Source of the DNA: Amoebidium appalachense
Taxonomy: Eukaryota > Ichthyosporea
Assembly (NCBI GenBank): GCA_963693365.1
Contig: CAVNZM010000003.1
Coordinates: 10,664,001 to 10,728,000, forward strand
Reading direction: 5' to 3'
Length of the DNA stretch: 64,000 nt
This document shows, piece after piece, positions 11,693-27,509 of this stretch. The first letter of the stretch is position 1. Each line of letters starts with the position of its first letter. A program made the position numbers and the translations under genes. The notes beneath the pieces were generated by a model. It was not told the DNA's origin. It made no database searches and saw only the letters and a program-made list of their open reading frames with translations.

Positions 11693-13363
11693 GGAAAAAA
11701 AGGATAAAAGTTGGAGGGGGAGGAAGGGGGAGGGGAGGGAGGGAGGGGAGGGGGGGGGGGGGGGGGGGGGAGGGTGCAAGAGGGAGAGAGGGGGAGAGGA
11801 GCGGGAGGGGGGGGGAGGGGGGGGGGGGGGGGGAGGTTAGCACATTCAGGGGTGTCAAAAACACACAATATGTAAGGCAAGGTTTTTTTTTTGTTTTTTT
11901 TTTGTTTTTTTTTGTTTTGTTTTTTTTTTGTGGGGGGGGGGGGGGGGGGGGGGGAGGAGGACAACAATGCAGACCAGCATACTTCCTCCAATCAGGCAAA
12001 AACACTAAAACGTTATATAGCCAATAGCCAGGGGCCAACCAAATCCACCAAATTCCGAATGGAACCCCCTAAAGGAAATCCCCCCGGGGGGGGGGGGGGG
12101 GGGGGGGGGGATATTGAAAAGGGTTTGAATGCGCCATAGAGTGCGAAATACACATTCACAACGGACAACACACTACAGAGCCCAACACACACAGAGTTCA
12201 TACATCATAACAAGCAGAGCGTGTGGGGGGGGGGGGGGGGGAGGGGGGGGGGGAAGTCTCCTCCCATTTTTTTTGTTTTCTGGGAGGAGAAAGGGGAAGG
12301 TGTGTGTGCATGTGTGTGGGGGGGGGAGGGGGGGGGGGGGGTTAGAATGCGTCATAAAGTACGAAGTACACAAGAACAACGGATAACACGATGCAGAATG
12401 CAAGCCATACATAAAGAGTATGCATAATAAGCAGAGCCCATTCAGGGGGGGGCCACGTCATCCACAGTACCCGAGTTTCGACCCATACACCTCGTTAACG
12501 AAACCCAACTCAGATACTGTTTCACTTGAACATGGGTGGGTCACCCGTCTTGATCAGAGACGGGGGTTTTGAATGCGTCAAAAAGTACGAAGTACACAAG
12601 AACAAACGGATAACACGATGCAGAATGCAAGCCATACATAAAGAGTATGCATAATAAGCAGAGCCCATCCTCAGGGGGGGCCAGAGACGGGGGAGGGGGG
12701 GGGGGGGGGGGGGGGTTTGATGTACGGCTTGATATGATCGGCCATGGAAGAAAAGACATCAAAAACCGCAAAGGATAAAAACACAAAAAAACTAAAATCA
12801 AAATAACTTGCAACGGCACAAAGACCATGCTGTTTGACTTACTTGAACAGGGCTCAATGTCAGGGGGGGATCTGTGCATTTAAAGTTTTGGATTTATTTA
12901 TTTACTACTACGTCTTATATTTCTATTTCATTTTTCTTTGTGGGGGAAGATACATGGAATAGAGAATTGGAATTCTTAGTCTTTATTTTCCGGTCGGGCG
13001 GGGCGGGGGGGGGGGGGGGGGGGGGGGGGGGTCCCACCTTGATAGCTCTCATTTCCCTCCGAAGCAATGCAGGGTGCTTCCCCAACACATACCCAAGCGG
13101 ATTGGTCGAAAGCGGATGGTTGCTAGCCAATGAATCACCATCTTTAATTTTAAAGCCATGCTCTGATTCGTCATTTTTTTCCTTTCGCTTCTGGTCCCCC
13201 TTCACCTTTGTTACATTTCCTGAGACCCCCGCTTTCGGGTAGAAAATTCCGGTTAGGGAGTTCACTTTTGTTCGGAGGACGGTGGGGTCGTATTGCAAAA
13301 GTATGCCCAGGTCACGTGAAGCTATTGCCGCCGCGGCGTCTATGCCAAGCACTGTTTTCATGT

Positions 13364-13423
<60 letters not shown>

Positions 13424-13719
13424 GGGGGGAGGGGGTGGAGGGGGGAGAGTGGGGAGGGGGGTGGAGGGGGTAGATTGGGGGTGATTGAGGGGGGGGGGTT
13501 TGGAGCGAGGGGGAGGGGGAGGGGGGTTGCGGGGAGGGGGGGGGGGAGGACATATTGGGGTTTATGAGGTCAGGGTGGGTGTTGAATGGTGGGTGGGTGG
13601 GTTATTTTGGTTTTTTATTTGGGGGGGGGGGGGGGGGGGTGAGTGTATGTGGGTGGGTGGGTAGGTGGATGTGTGTGTGCGAGGGGGGGAAGAGGGAATG
13701 TGGGTGTGTGGGTGTGCGT

Positions 13720-13750
<31 letters not shown>

Positions 13751-14584
13751 GGGGAAGAGGGGGGTAGGTTAGTGGGTTGGTGCGTGATTGTGCGTGTGTG
13801 TGTGGGGGGGGGGGGGGGGAGGGGGGGAGAGATTGTGTGTGTGCGTGGGAAAGGGGGAGGGAGGGGAGGGGGGGGGGGGGGGGGTTCGTGTGTGTGTGTG
13901 TTGTGTGTGTACTGCATGTTGCGTGTGTGTGTGCGCGCATGTGTGGATCTGTTTATGTGCTCGAATAAGGTCGTGTGTGGGGGGAGGGGTGTGAGCATGT
14001 GGTACATGGTCCTGCGTGTGTCCGTGGTGTGTGTGTATGTGTGTCATGACCAACCCCCTGTGTTTAGGTTTTAACACGAACACATGTGCACACGCACGTG
14101 CATGCATATGTGCAATGGAGCAAGCGGGAGGGGCAATTTTTTTTTCATGAAAAGGAGGGGGGGGGGGAGGGGGGGGGGGTTTGAATGCGTCAAAAAGTAC
14201 GAAGTACACAAGAACAAACGGATAACACGATGCAGGATGCAAGCCATACATAAAGAGTATGCATAATAAGCAGAGCCCATCCTCAGGGGGGGGCCACGTC
14301 ATCCACAGCACCCGAGGAGTGACATTACACGTTCAGAACGAACAACACCTCACACAACTTTCAGGCCTCCCCTCCCCCCCCTCCTCAACCCCCCCCCCCC
14401 CCTTCCCCCCCACAAAAAAAAGAGTATGCATCATTCTTTGGCAGGCTGGAGGGGAAGGGGGGGAGGGGGGAGGGTTGTATATGTTATGGAGTAACAGTAC
14501 ACATTTACGACAACCAATGCAATGCAGAGTGCAAACCCACACACGAAGAGAATGCATGTTTAGCGGAGCCCATCCTCGGGGAAA

Positions 14585-14619
<35 letters not shown>

Positions 14620-15304
14620 AAAATACCGTGTAAGCCTCCTTCAGTTTTTCTTGATCCTGGGATCTCACAAGATTAAACCCACGTGCAGACTTGACCAACT
14701 GGGGGTCGATTTCCGGAATTATCACCTTCAACATACCGATTTTCGACTTTTCCGCAAATGTTTTCTCACCCTGGTCGTCCCTTTCCTCCTCCACCGCCTG
14801 TATGTGCTTGATTTTGCCTTCGAATCCTCTCACTCTGTCCTGCCACGATCTTTTCGGATTTCCGTTTTTGTCGAGTGCAACCGGTAGCGTGGTTTTCTCT
14901 TTCTTAATGGGTTTTTTCGGCCGTTTGTCTTCCCTTGCGGTGTAAAAATCGTCTTCAAACTCTTTCCAACCTTCTTTTCTTTCCATCTCCGCCCGCTCTC
15001 TCTTTTTCTCGACCTTGTCGCGCCAATCCCGTTTTCCCCCTCTCTCCCCTTCCCCTCTGTCCTTTCCCCACCCCGCCCCAGTACTATTTCCTTCCCGTTT
15101 TTCATATTTCCCGCCTTTTCCCGTTCTTTCCTTTGCGGAATCCCCCCTTCCATCGTCCCTATCTCTGAGAATATCAGCTATCGTTCTGTTAGACCCCCCC
15201 GCTGTCGATTTTCGACTGTTACAGCATGCTGCCGCTGCAGAAATTAGCCTTTTCCCCATAGCTCCCCCTGACGGGTGGCAGCTGCGTAGAAGTGGGCCGA
15301 GCAT
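7632..15304 (-). CDS. mTERF-domain protein, probably organelle-targeted
   Basis: I infer six exons on the minus strand: 15304-14627, 13364-13038, 11640-11452, 10587-10405, 9216-9017 and 8022-7632. All junctions are GT-AG with compatible phases and give about 655 residues. The helical mTERF repeat signature is visible several times, for example [44 protein letters not shown] and AEPALL. Such proteins bind organelle nucleic acid and act in transcription termination, initiation or RNA maturation. The start is the ATG at 15304, followed by a leader with Arg, Ala and few acids (targeting peptide, inferred). Residues ~30-200 are very rich in Lys, Arg and Glu. The acceptors at 13365 and 10588 end (CA)n-rich tracts. 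The family call is firm; the target organelle and exact exon ends are inference. Confidence 0.75.
9265..9372. repeat. Interrupted poly-G tract (~108 bp)
   Basis: Almost pure G with single A or C interruptions, in mTERF intron 4. On the coding strand it is poly-C lying upstream of the exon at 9216. Confidence 0.9.
9453..14580 (+). repeat. ~110-bp G-run-separated dispersed repeat, about 12 copies
   Basis: Imperfect copies lie at about 9453-9560, 9574-9680, 9698-9790, 9977-10115, 10833-10893, 11045-11150, 11190-11307, 12124-12222, 12341-12450, 12569-12680, 14181-14296 and 14475-14580. The core reads GAATGCGTCATAAAGTACG, then a variable middle, and closes with AGCAGAGCCCATCCTCAGG. Most copies are flanked by runs of 10-60 G. 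Some continue into a second module with GAGTTTCGACCC and GGGTCACCCGTCTTGATCA (10116-10250, 12450-12560). All lie in mTERF introns, antisense to that gene. Further copies occur at about 5303-5430 and, inverted, at 43103-43240. Confidence 0.8.
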
Positions 15305-15556
15305 GGTAAACCTGCCGAGGTCTGTGTGAGTGGAGACCTCTTCCTCTTTCCCTCTCTCCCCTCCCCCACCCCCCCCCCCCCCCCCCCCCCTCCCCCCCCT
15401 CGCCCCCCCCCCTCCACACACACACACACACACACACGCACACACACACTATCAACCCTCCCCCCCACTCAACCACCCGCAAAAGCACACACACACACAC
15501 ACAGACACGACACACACACACGAGCGCACGCACACACACACGCACACACACACGCG

Positions 15557-15640
<84 letters not shown>

Positions 15641-16811
15641 CACAAGCTCTATCTCTCCCACTCTCTCTTTCTCTCACTCACACACACACACTCTCTCTCT
15701 CTCCCCCTGAGTGTGTGTGTGTGTGCTTGTGTGTGTGCCTGTGTGCGTGCATGCGTGAGTCCGTGTGCTCGTACATGCATGCGTGCGTGTATGTGTGTCG
15801 TTCACAGCCGTAGGGAGTAAGCAAAGCAAAACCCACAAAACGGCCGGGGAAAGCACGAGGAAGGAGGAAGGTGAGAGAGGCAGAGTGATGAGCACAAGAG
15901 GAAGGAGAGAGGGGGAGGGGGGAGGGGGGAGGGAGAAGGGGGACAGGGGAGGGGAAGGGGGGGGAGGAAGAGCGCACGTTGGTGCGACGGCTGGCAATCA
16001 GGCTATCATCTGCTTCTGTGGAGAATTTACACACCTTCTTCGCCTGGCTTTTAACCCGTTCTGTCAGTCTGTGTGCACGCAGCTTGTACAAGTGCACGCT
16101 GTGTGCGCGGATGACATGCGTTCTCGCGTGCTCAAGTTTGAAAGAACTCTTATTTTGTGCAACGTTTGCGCAAGATTTGCGCATAGATTTCAGTTGCTGG
16201 GCTCTTCACGCCCGTAGGCTTTCCCCCTCGTCCTAACATTAAAATTAAAATCACCTAATCCACAACTTTAATGTTATCCTCAAATTTGGAATGCACCAGG
16301 AATGAGTTCTGTGACCTACAACCAATCACAGACGGTAAAACTTTTAAACTTTTTAATGCAAAGTGCGTGGACCCGCGATGATTGGCAGACGTCTATGACG
16401 CCAAATTTAGCTTTATCTGTTTAGGTCGGCCGGCAAGTGGCAAGTAAAGCAACCTGCACATGTAGTGTGGCGCTGGCGTTTTGCTTTGCAACTGTTGAAA
16501 AAAACATGGGCATTGTCAGTGACTAAGCATGACTAGGCTTCTCGGCTTAAAGAAAAGCATGATAAGTATGCATGTATGCAGCTGAATGCTCGAGCATCCT
16601 TCAAAATCTGCCTCCTTATGGCTAATCGTAAAACTAATCCAGTAACAGTAGAACGTAGATCCAGCACTAGTTTTGCTTGTCACACTGGACATCAAAATTG
16701 GTGTGCACAACCCTTATGCATGCACCTTGCTCCCAAGCGTATCAGATTTCTTATATTTCTTTCCATTAACATCTTGGTGAACACACATAGTGATAGGAGC
16801 TGTTACCAGAG
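15305..16811. promoter_or_regulatory. Divergent intergenic region with (CA)n tract and CCAAT boxes
   Basis: About 1.5 kb separates the two divergent start codons at 15304 and 16812. The half near mTERF is C runs and a long (CA)n tract (15410-15637), followed by CT/TG repeats and a purine tract near 15900-15970. The half near the esterase gene is ordinary mixed sequence. It has a CCAAT box near 16321 and an inverted one (ATTGG) near 16380. No TATA box at a convincing position is seen. A shared or paired promoter is inference. Confidence 0.35.
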
Positions 16812-17840
16812 ATGGCAACAAGGAATCCTCACTCGCCCACGTTAGAGGGCTACTCGACAAGCCTGCTGCAATCCCCGCATCAATCACAGCTTAGGCTCGA
16901 CAACGCATTTGTTGATTTCTCCATGTCTACCACTCTGATTTCTACAGAAAAAGAGGCGAAAGCAGTTACACGGGACTCTCCAGCTGGCGAGCAAGAATCA
17001 GGAAACCAGCAATCCAGCAGTTATTCCATGGAATCGCATGCACGGTTGGGTGATAAGCCCGCTTTGTCAAGGCACAATCTATGGTACGACCAGCCGCGGC
17101 ACACCACAAGATGGGTGCTCTGGGCGCTGCTATGTGCTTTTTTTGTTGTTTCCGCATTTTTAACGATCTTGTTCGTTTTTCCTTCTAATGCCTCTCAATC
17201 CGTTTCGGTTTCCGTTTCAACGGTATCCCAAGCAAATGGCAACGAACCTGTTGTGGACACATCACTCATAGGTGCACGGATAAGTTTTCAGAACGAGTTC
17301 AACAAGGATGATAACGAAAACAAGAACGAAGCTCTGCAAAAAGAGAAAACGACACTGGAGAAACCGAGGGTCAAGGTGTTGGAGCAGTTGATGGAAGGTA
17401 TGTGCTCTTTTTTCGTTCGGGTGGTGAACGTGCTCGCTGCTCCCCTTTTGATTTCTTCCACTTCTTATCACCCTAAGCCGGAACGAAAAGCAGATATGCA
17501 GCAAGTGAGCCATCCCATTCCTTTCCCCGTCTTTTTATTTCTCTCTCTCTCGTCTCTCTCTCTCTTTCTCTCTCTCTCTCCCTCTCCCCCCCCCCCCCCT
17601 CCCCTCCCACCCCCACCCCTTGGCCTTCCCCCTTTCCCCCTCCCCTCCCACCTTCCCACCTCCACCCACCCACCCCACCCACATATTCTTCAGCCAATTA
17701 TTTTGTTAAGGGACAAGAAGGGTTTTTTTTTTCCGGAGGGAAAGTCTCCCCGAGGGAAAAGAAAAGAAGCAAAAGGAAGCTGGATGAATGGATGGGTGGA
17801 GGTGGGCAAAGGCGGCGGCGAAGACGGCGGCGGCGGGAGG

Positions 17841-17876
<36 letters not shown>

Positions 17877-18872
17877 GGAATACTTCATATTTTTCGAAAG
17901 AGGGATTGGCAAACTTCAAGTTTTTTATTATCATATTGGTTGTTGGCGTTGGATTCCGACAGGGAAAGGATATGCTGAAAACCTAGCGAGGCTCGCGTGG
18001 ACCATACTAATCCGCAGTTGGAAAGAAATTGGCCTTGCCACGGTGTGTGCAGTGAGGCTTACCAAGCCGGTCCTTGCTCTCTCTTTTGTGTTCTCTCGCT
18101 TCCCCCCTGACCATAAGACGGATGAATTTTCGCATGCCGGCACACATGTGCACCGACCCATCTTTCCTCTTTCTGTCCCCTTTCTAAATAAGGCAAAAAA
18201 TCACTTCCATATGCAGATGCCGCATACCTTCCCGGCGTTGGAGCCCCCTTTGTGGATCTTACAGCCGGACAGAGGTGTGACATCATAGATGCAATGGACG
18301 GCACCGAACAGACGAACGCATCCAACACGCTCGTGCGCGTGGATAACCGGGACGGGGTAGTCACAGTATATCTCACGGCGCGGGATAGCCAAAATTCGAG
18401 CTGCACGTACGGCGGCGACGCCTTCCGGTGCACGCTGATTCAAAAGACCAACGCCGACCCGGGGGGTATTGTCGGGAGACGGTTTCGTGCGTTTTCTTAC
18501 AGTTATGATCATTGCAACGGAACGTATACGTGCACGTTTGATATGAGGCATGGGGCGGCGGGGAGTTATAACGTGGCGCTTGTGCATCTTTCTAGAATGT
18601 ATACGCATATGATGAGACTCGTGGAGGCGCCGAGTTGCGGAGCAGCGGTGGCGAGTAGGTATATTAATGCTACTAAACTGTTGGATGTGGGGAAGCTGGT
18701 TACGCAGGAGGTGAGTGATCACGTACACACACACATGCTAGTATATGCAAGCGCATGTATGGGACGCACATGCACACACACACACATACACACACACGCA
18801 TGCATGCATGCATGGGGTGCACACGGACACACACACACACATACACATACACACACGCACGCACACACATAC

Positions 18873-18907
<35 letters not shown>

Positions 18908-20039
18908 GCACATACCTTGAGTTCGTCTCTGTGTTGTTATGTCTGTGGTTTGTCGATGCATTTGGTTTCATTTCTGCCACCTTCTAAAGCACACCACTCC
19001 CCCCCCCCCCCCCCAACCCCCCACCCCCCTAGCCCCCCCCCCCCCCCCCCCCCCCCCCCCGGCTCCCACTCCCCATCCCCCGTTTCTTGTCCCCGTAACG
19101 ATAGGCACTATATTTCTGTTGCAGTGGTTGTATATTTGTTTTCTTTTTTTCTGTACATAAAAAGGGGGAGGATGGGGTGGTAAATTCCTACTTTTTTATT
19201 GTTTTATAAAAACTTTTTTTTTGGGCACGCGCCAAAACTTTCTGCCCAATTTTCTATATTTGGCTGATCGTGCGATCGCACGAAAATAATTAATCCATAC
19301 ATAATCATTTCGGTTTTGCGATATTCCTCCTTTTTTGGGTGGGAGGAGGGGGGAGGGGAAGGGGGCATTACACCATATATAGTCAAAAAGACAATCATAT
19401 ACTCTGACATCACCATTACGTACATTTCTCGTCAAACTGACGTCACAACAATGAATTTCTCAACACCGACACAATTCCCTCTAACATTTCACTTCTTGCA
19501 CCATCACAGATTGCTTTCTCCAACGCCACCGTCGACGTTTCCCCTCAGCCTCTCTCAACCAATCACCTTCCCCCTTGCACCATGGCCAGCCCGTCTGCGG
19601 GCCGCTGGGTGGCCCAAACCGTTTGCTTTCCGGGCCAAAAAGTCGACCCGGCCCGAAATGAGAGCTTGGCGGGGGGTTGCCGCTTGGGAGACGCGGGGAT
19701 GCGCGTGTTTGACGCGTCCGTTTGGGTTCCGTTTTCCTGTAGTCTTCGTTACGTTTCCCCATCGCAGTTTGCGCAAAAGGCGTTGAAAATGGGCCACCGC
19801 CGCGTTACGTTTTTGGGCGACAGCCGGTCCTATAACTTTTTCCTTTCGTTTGTTCAGTTTATGCACGGGGCAAGACCCAACCCTGTGACGGGAACATTCA
19901 ACCAAACGGTATGTTGGTGATGTGTGTTGGGGGGCAATGGTGTGTGGTAGCTCGAAAGGAAAGGGGGGGGGGGACACCAGGGGAGGAGGGGGTGTTGTTT
20001 TCACTGCGTAGAAAGGAAAGGGCCGAGGGTGGGGCGTGT

Positions 20040-20070
<31 letters not shown>

Positions 20071-20217
20071 GGGGGGATAAGCGGAAGATGGGGCTGTCTT
20101 GTGATGGTGGTTTGTGTGTATTAGTGTGTACTGGCAAGGAAATGGAATGGTGGCAGTGGTGGTGTGGTGGTTTTGGTGGGGGGGATTGAGGGGAGAGGGG
20201 CTCCTTGTGTGTGCTTT

Positions 20218-20292
<75 letters not shown>

Positions 20293-20489
20293 TCGTGTGC
20301 GACAAACATTGTTTAGCAAGCGGAACCTGTGTCACAAGGTCACAGGTTTATGTTCTTTCATACAGTAACCTGCTTGCCACCCTTTCCCCCTCTTTCCCCC
20401 CAACCCCCACCCCACCCCACCCCATACCACCACCACCTCCACCACATCAAAACACACCCAGAGGCGCACACCCACATATGTGTGTGTGG

Positions 20490-20527
<38 letters not shown>

Positions 20528-20568
20528 CAAAAGCCTGAACATCAGGCCAGCTAAAGGCCTATGGGATT

Positions 20569-20614
<46 letters not shown>

Positions 20615-21402
20615 GTTCTACGCACTTAACCGGCGTACACATTGCACCACACATGACCTCTTCAACGCCATGCAAAGTCTGCAATCAAAACTTCAATTCT
20701 CACACATTGGATCCCCCCTTACAGGACCTTGCAACCAACATGCCGTTTCAAAAACCCCGAATTTTCACCAACGACACCTTGAGTATATTCGACCTCTCCT
20801 ATACAGCACACAACATGACCTTCGAACTCTTCACTTCGTTCGGCACCGCGGACCACATGGACCAATTTCCGTGTCCTGAAATTCCCGAAATTGTCACAAA
20901 CACGTATCATTCTCTTAAGCGAACTATCGGAACTTGGTTTGAAAAATTCCGGATTCTGACCTCCTCCCCTCCGGACGAACAGCCTGACGTCATCATTCTG
21001 CAGGACGGGGGGCTCCATGAGAGCTTTATGAGCTTTACGGAGATGCACTATGTGCACTCTGTCCGGAAAATAATCGATATTTTGAAAGCAAATTTCCCGA
21101 ACAAGAAGATTATCTACTTTACGTTGCCAGCCGCCATGGTTCGTGATTTCGAAATGGGATTTTCGGTGCGTTCAGAATATCTACAGTGGAGAAGGGCACA
21201 GCTTGGCCGAAAATTGTTTTCAGAGGCGGGCTATGACGTTTGGGATATACACCATATGACGGCTAGTAGGGCAGATAGATATTTCGACGCAATTCACTAC
21301 TATCCCCAAGAGAAATACCGGACGAAGTGGCACGAACAACCTATGCTGCTAGCACATGAATTGGTGCAGGATTTGGTAAATCGCATGTATGAGTGGCCGT
21401 GA
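16812..21402 (+). CDS. Type II membrane protein: filamin-like domain plus SGNH/PC-esterase
   Basis: I infer four exons: 16812-17397, 18217-18710, 19510-19908 and 20725-21402. The GT-AG junctions keep phase and give about 718 residues. Residues 1-100 are a polar Ser/Gln-rich cytosolic tail. A single hydrophobic segment (about 101-123, no cleavage site) makes a signal anchor, placing the rest in the secretory lumen. Residues ~220-350 resemble a filamin or Ig-like domain, with paired Cys and the strand pattern GTYTCTFDM...GSYNVALVHL. The C-terminal half carries the SGNH nucleophile block FLGDS (Ser ~465) and the late D-x-x-H of DAIHYYP (Asp ~681, His ~684). This resembles NXPE or PC-esterase and TBL-type glycan O-acetyl enzymes; the substrate is unknown. 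Acceptors have good pyrimidine tracts. Alternative: a lipase-like GDSL enzyme. Confidence 0.75.
18720..18907. repeat. (CA)n and CATA-rich microsatellite in intron
   Basis: Interrupted CA/CATACA repeats right after the donor at 18711, in the second intron of the esterase-like gene. Confidence 0.85.
20217..20291. repeat. (TG)n microsatellite
   Basis: About 36 TG units in the third intron of the esterase-like gene. (CA)n tracts at 20490-20525 and 20570-20612 follow in the same intron, forming a potential inverted pair. Confidence 0.9.
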
Positions 21403-24758
<3,356 letters not shown>

Positions 24759-25588
24759 TCCCAGCGCACACATTAACCTAGCCTACACCCCGGCCACCAT
24801 CTCCCCCAACCCCGGGTACGCAGACGGAGAGGGGGAAGGGTTAGACACGGAGCCAGAATCGGAGTCGACGGGGCCCAGCGACGACTCCGACGACTCAGAG
24901 GACTCTAACACCGACAGCACCAACAGCAAATACGAGCCCCCTGAGCCCCCAGCCGATAATCACACCCACAACAAGCAGTGTGTGGGGTGGACCCGTGCTG
25001 TGGAGGTGATACGGGCAGACCCCTACGTGGCCTTCAAGACCCGAATCACCACCCACATGGTAGTCCCGAAGTACCACAAGGACTTCATCAACACCGACAG
25101 TATCGACATCTACCAAGTCATCGCACTGAAGGATGGCTCCGATCCGGCCGAGCAGTGGAGGAAGATACACCATTTCCGGCGGCATCTTCCCCCCCACCAA
25201 CAGGCATCACTGTTGGAGTGCAGACTTACGCTCACTCCACTATATGTGTATGTTAGCTTTACAATTGGTTCCGTGTACATAGACACATGCTGACACTCGA
25301 TCACCACATGCACATCTGCATAGTTGAGGAATGTTGCCAATTGTGTTTTGACTGCAAACGATTGGTTCACTGGTCCCAGAGATATCTAAATGAAAGTAAC
25401 CAATCCGATTAGCGCCTGGCATCCGGATTACATTCCAGACTGCTGCCCCACGGGTATATAAGCCACGTCTCTGCCAGGTGCAGACATGGAGTTCAGTCAT
25501 GGAGTAAAGACATGGAGTTCAGTCATGGAGTTAACACACTGAAAGCAGTAAAAAAACGGGTCAGCGCCCAAGCGCGCCACGACGAGGG

Positions 25589-27091
25589 TGTTAAATTCTA
25601 TAAGTATTTAGGATGAAAGCAGAGACACAGTGGTGCAGTGTGAAAACACCACAGACACACACAACAACAAAACACGGAACGATCGGAGCAGTGTACACAA
25701 CAGACATCAATGTTTAGACACGACTGAACTCAATTTATTTTGATCGCTAATAAATACCTGAAATTCCCTTAAGTTAAATCCATACATGATTTCCGACCAG
25801 TCGGAAATCAGATCTATGTCTAAAATAACCAATCACAATTAACTGATTATTTCCCGGATAGATCCGGAGGCACAGGAACGCACACCATAGGTCACAGCTA
25901 TAAGAAAGAAAAGAGGTGAAGAGTAACGAGGAAAGAGGTGATGTTTCTAACCTATCATCGGCTACAAAGACTCAGACATTTTCTGACTAAGTCCACTGAT
26001 TGGATATAGTACGGCAACACACAAAACAAAAGTGTTTGACTAAGCTATGAATCATACCTGACAAGCTAAAGTGTAGCCTAAGTGTTTTTCTATGAAAAAC
26101 TACTCCGGGACGTGTGTTGCCTCTAGGGGGACATCCCCTTGGACGAAAGTGAACCTGCAATGGTTGTAAACCACGGCAAGCCCCCAGTCATCAATTTATT
26201 GATCCGTGAGGTCCATGTGCCCAAAAAACGGGGGAAGGCTTCGCCCCGTGAAAAAACAGCACGTATGTGTGGATCAATGGGGGTTGTGTGTGGGTGTAGG
26301 TGGGTGGGTGAAAAGGAATATATAGCTGTAAGGCTGTGGATGCTAAACACAGAAGATGTGTTTGTAGCTTGCTGATCTGCTAAAAACTGTCGTGCTTATA
26401 TACCTAAGCCTACCGATCTGAACCAATCAAAAATCGATCTAGTGATATGTGAAATCTGATCCGAGCCAATCATAACTCGGTCTAGTGATCTGTGGTATCT
26501 GATGTTTTGACTGGCTAATAGGTGCCCGTGTGCGGGCAGCCAACCGCTAACTGCTAAAACACGAAATGAAGCCTACATGGTTATGTTGGTATCGAACACC
26601 CATCCTACGTGTTTACCCAGAAAAATATTTATGTCAATAATTTCCACAAATAAAACCTCTACCAATCAAAACATAACGAGTAATATAAATCTACTCAACG
26701 TATATTAGTGAGAGAGAAATATAATTATGTGAAAGGAAACAAGAGAAGAAAGAAAGAGAAAAGAAAGAAGAAGAAAGAGGAAAAAGAAAAGAAAGCAGGA
26801 CAGAAAACACGAACAGCAAAACACAGTTATAACCGAAGATATTCATGTACACATAACATGTACACGTGTCTCCCTCACTGGGTAGACTCGTGTACCTATA
26901 ATCAGTTGCTGTAATCGATATCTAAACACACGAATATAGCCGACACAACACGATTACAAGTACTCAAATACACTGGAGATCGATGTCATAATTTACGTAC
27001 AAGGAGCACATCTTTTTCATTAAGTAAATGAATGAAAACATAACACGAACTGAGAAGATCTTACAATATGTAAATACTACGTATTATAACA
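25589..27091 (-). repeat. 3' LTR of copia copy B, carrying a 569-bp insertion
   Basis: Matches the 5' LTR across 25589-26092 and 26662-27091. The interruption accounts exactly for the length difference (1503 versus 934 bp). Confidence 0.93.
26093..26657. mobile_element. Unclassified ~565-bp insertion inside the copia LTR
   Basis: TCTA is repeated at 26089-26092 and 26658-26661, flanking the insert. The insert begins TGAAAAACTACTCC and ends AATAAAACC; I see no terminal inverted repeats. On the plus strand a short open stretch (about 26115-26265) ends at a donor-like GTATGT. Around 26410-26510 a ~45-bp unit containing CCAATCA and TCTAGTGAT is repeated twice. It could be a short non-autonomous transposon or a retro-inserted transcript fragment. 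The class is not determined. Confidence 0.6.
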
Positions 27092-27198
27092 TCCCCACTT
27101 AAGACTTTGAAGTTTGTGTTATCATATCCCCACTGAACTAGTGAAATCTCCCCACTTGAGAACAGAAACGGAAAAAAAAAAATTAAAGTGTGTACTTT

Positions 27199-27290
27199 TC
27201 CGGGGGGGGGGGGGGAGGGGGGGGGAGAAGGGGGGGGGGGGGGGAGGGGGGGAAGGGGGGGGGGGAAGGGGGGGGGGGGGAGGGGGGGGA
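27199..27290. repeat. G-rich simple tract in the copia 3' untranslated region
   Basis: Runs of G with A/AA interruptions between the polyprotein stop and the polypurine array. The matching C tract of copy A (2759-2843) has a different length, so the tract is unstable within the family. Confidence 0.85.
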
Positions 27291-27509
27291 AAGGAACCGG
27301 GGCAAAAACAACGAATATATATAACGTGTATAGGCGGTGTTTGATTAACTGGGTTTTAAACCAGTGAAAGATAGAGTAGAGTGATGGTACGGGTCAAACC
27401 TTATATATAAACCCTAAGTGGGCATACCCACAAAGGCAATACATATGATATAATGATGTTGATAAAGTAAGTAGTACACATGAGAAAATCACTCTTGAAG
27501 TAGGTCGGG

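Noticed and set aside
9453-14580. CRISPR-like array
   Set aside because: Spacing is irregular, the repeats are ~110 bp and imperfect, spacers are G runs, and the setting is a eukaryotic intron.
14333-15445. Single 370-codon minus-strand gene
   Set aside because: Its ends are repeat translation (Cys-Val, Gly and Pro runs). The real part is mTERF exon 1, between the ATG at 15304 and the donor at 14626.
20539-20724. Upstream extension of esterase exon 4 through the (CA)n tract
   Set aside because: It would insert a His-Thr run; the acceptor CCCCCCTTACAG at 20724 keeps phase and starts in conserved sequence.
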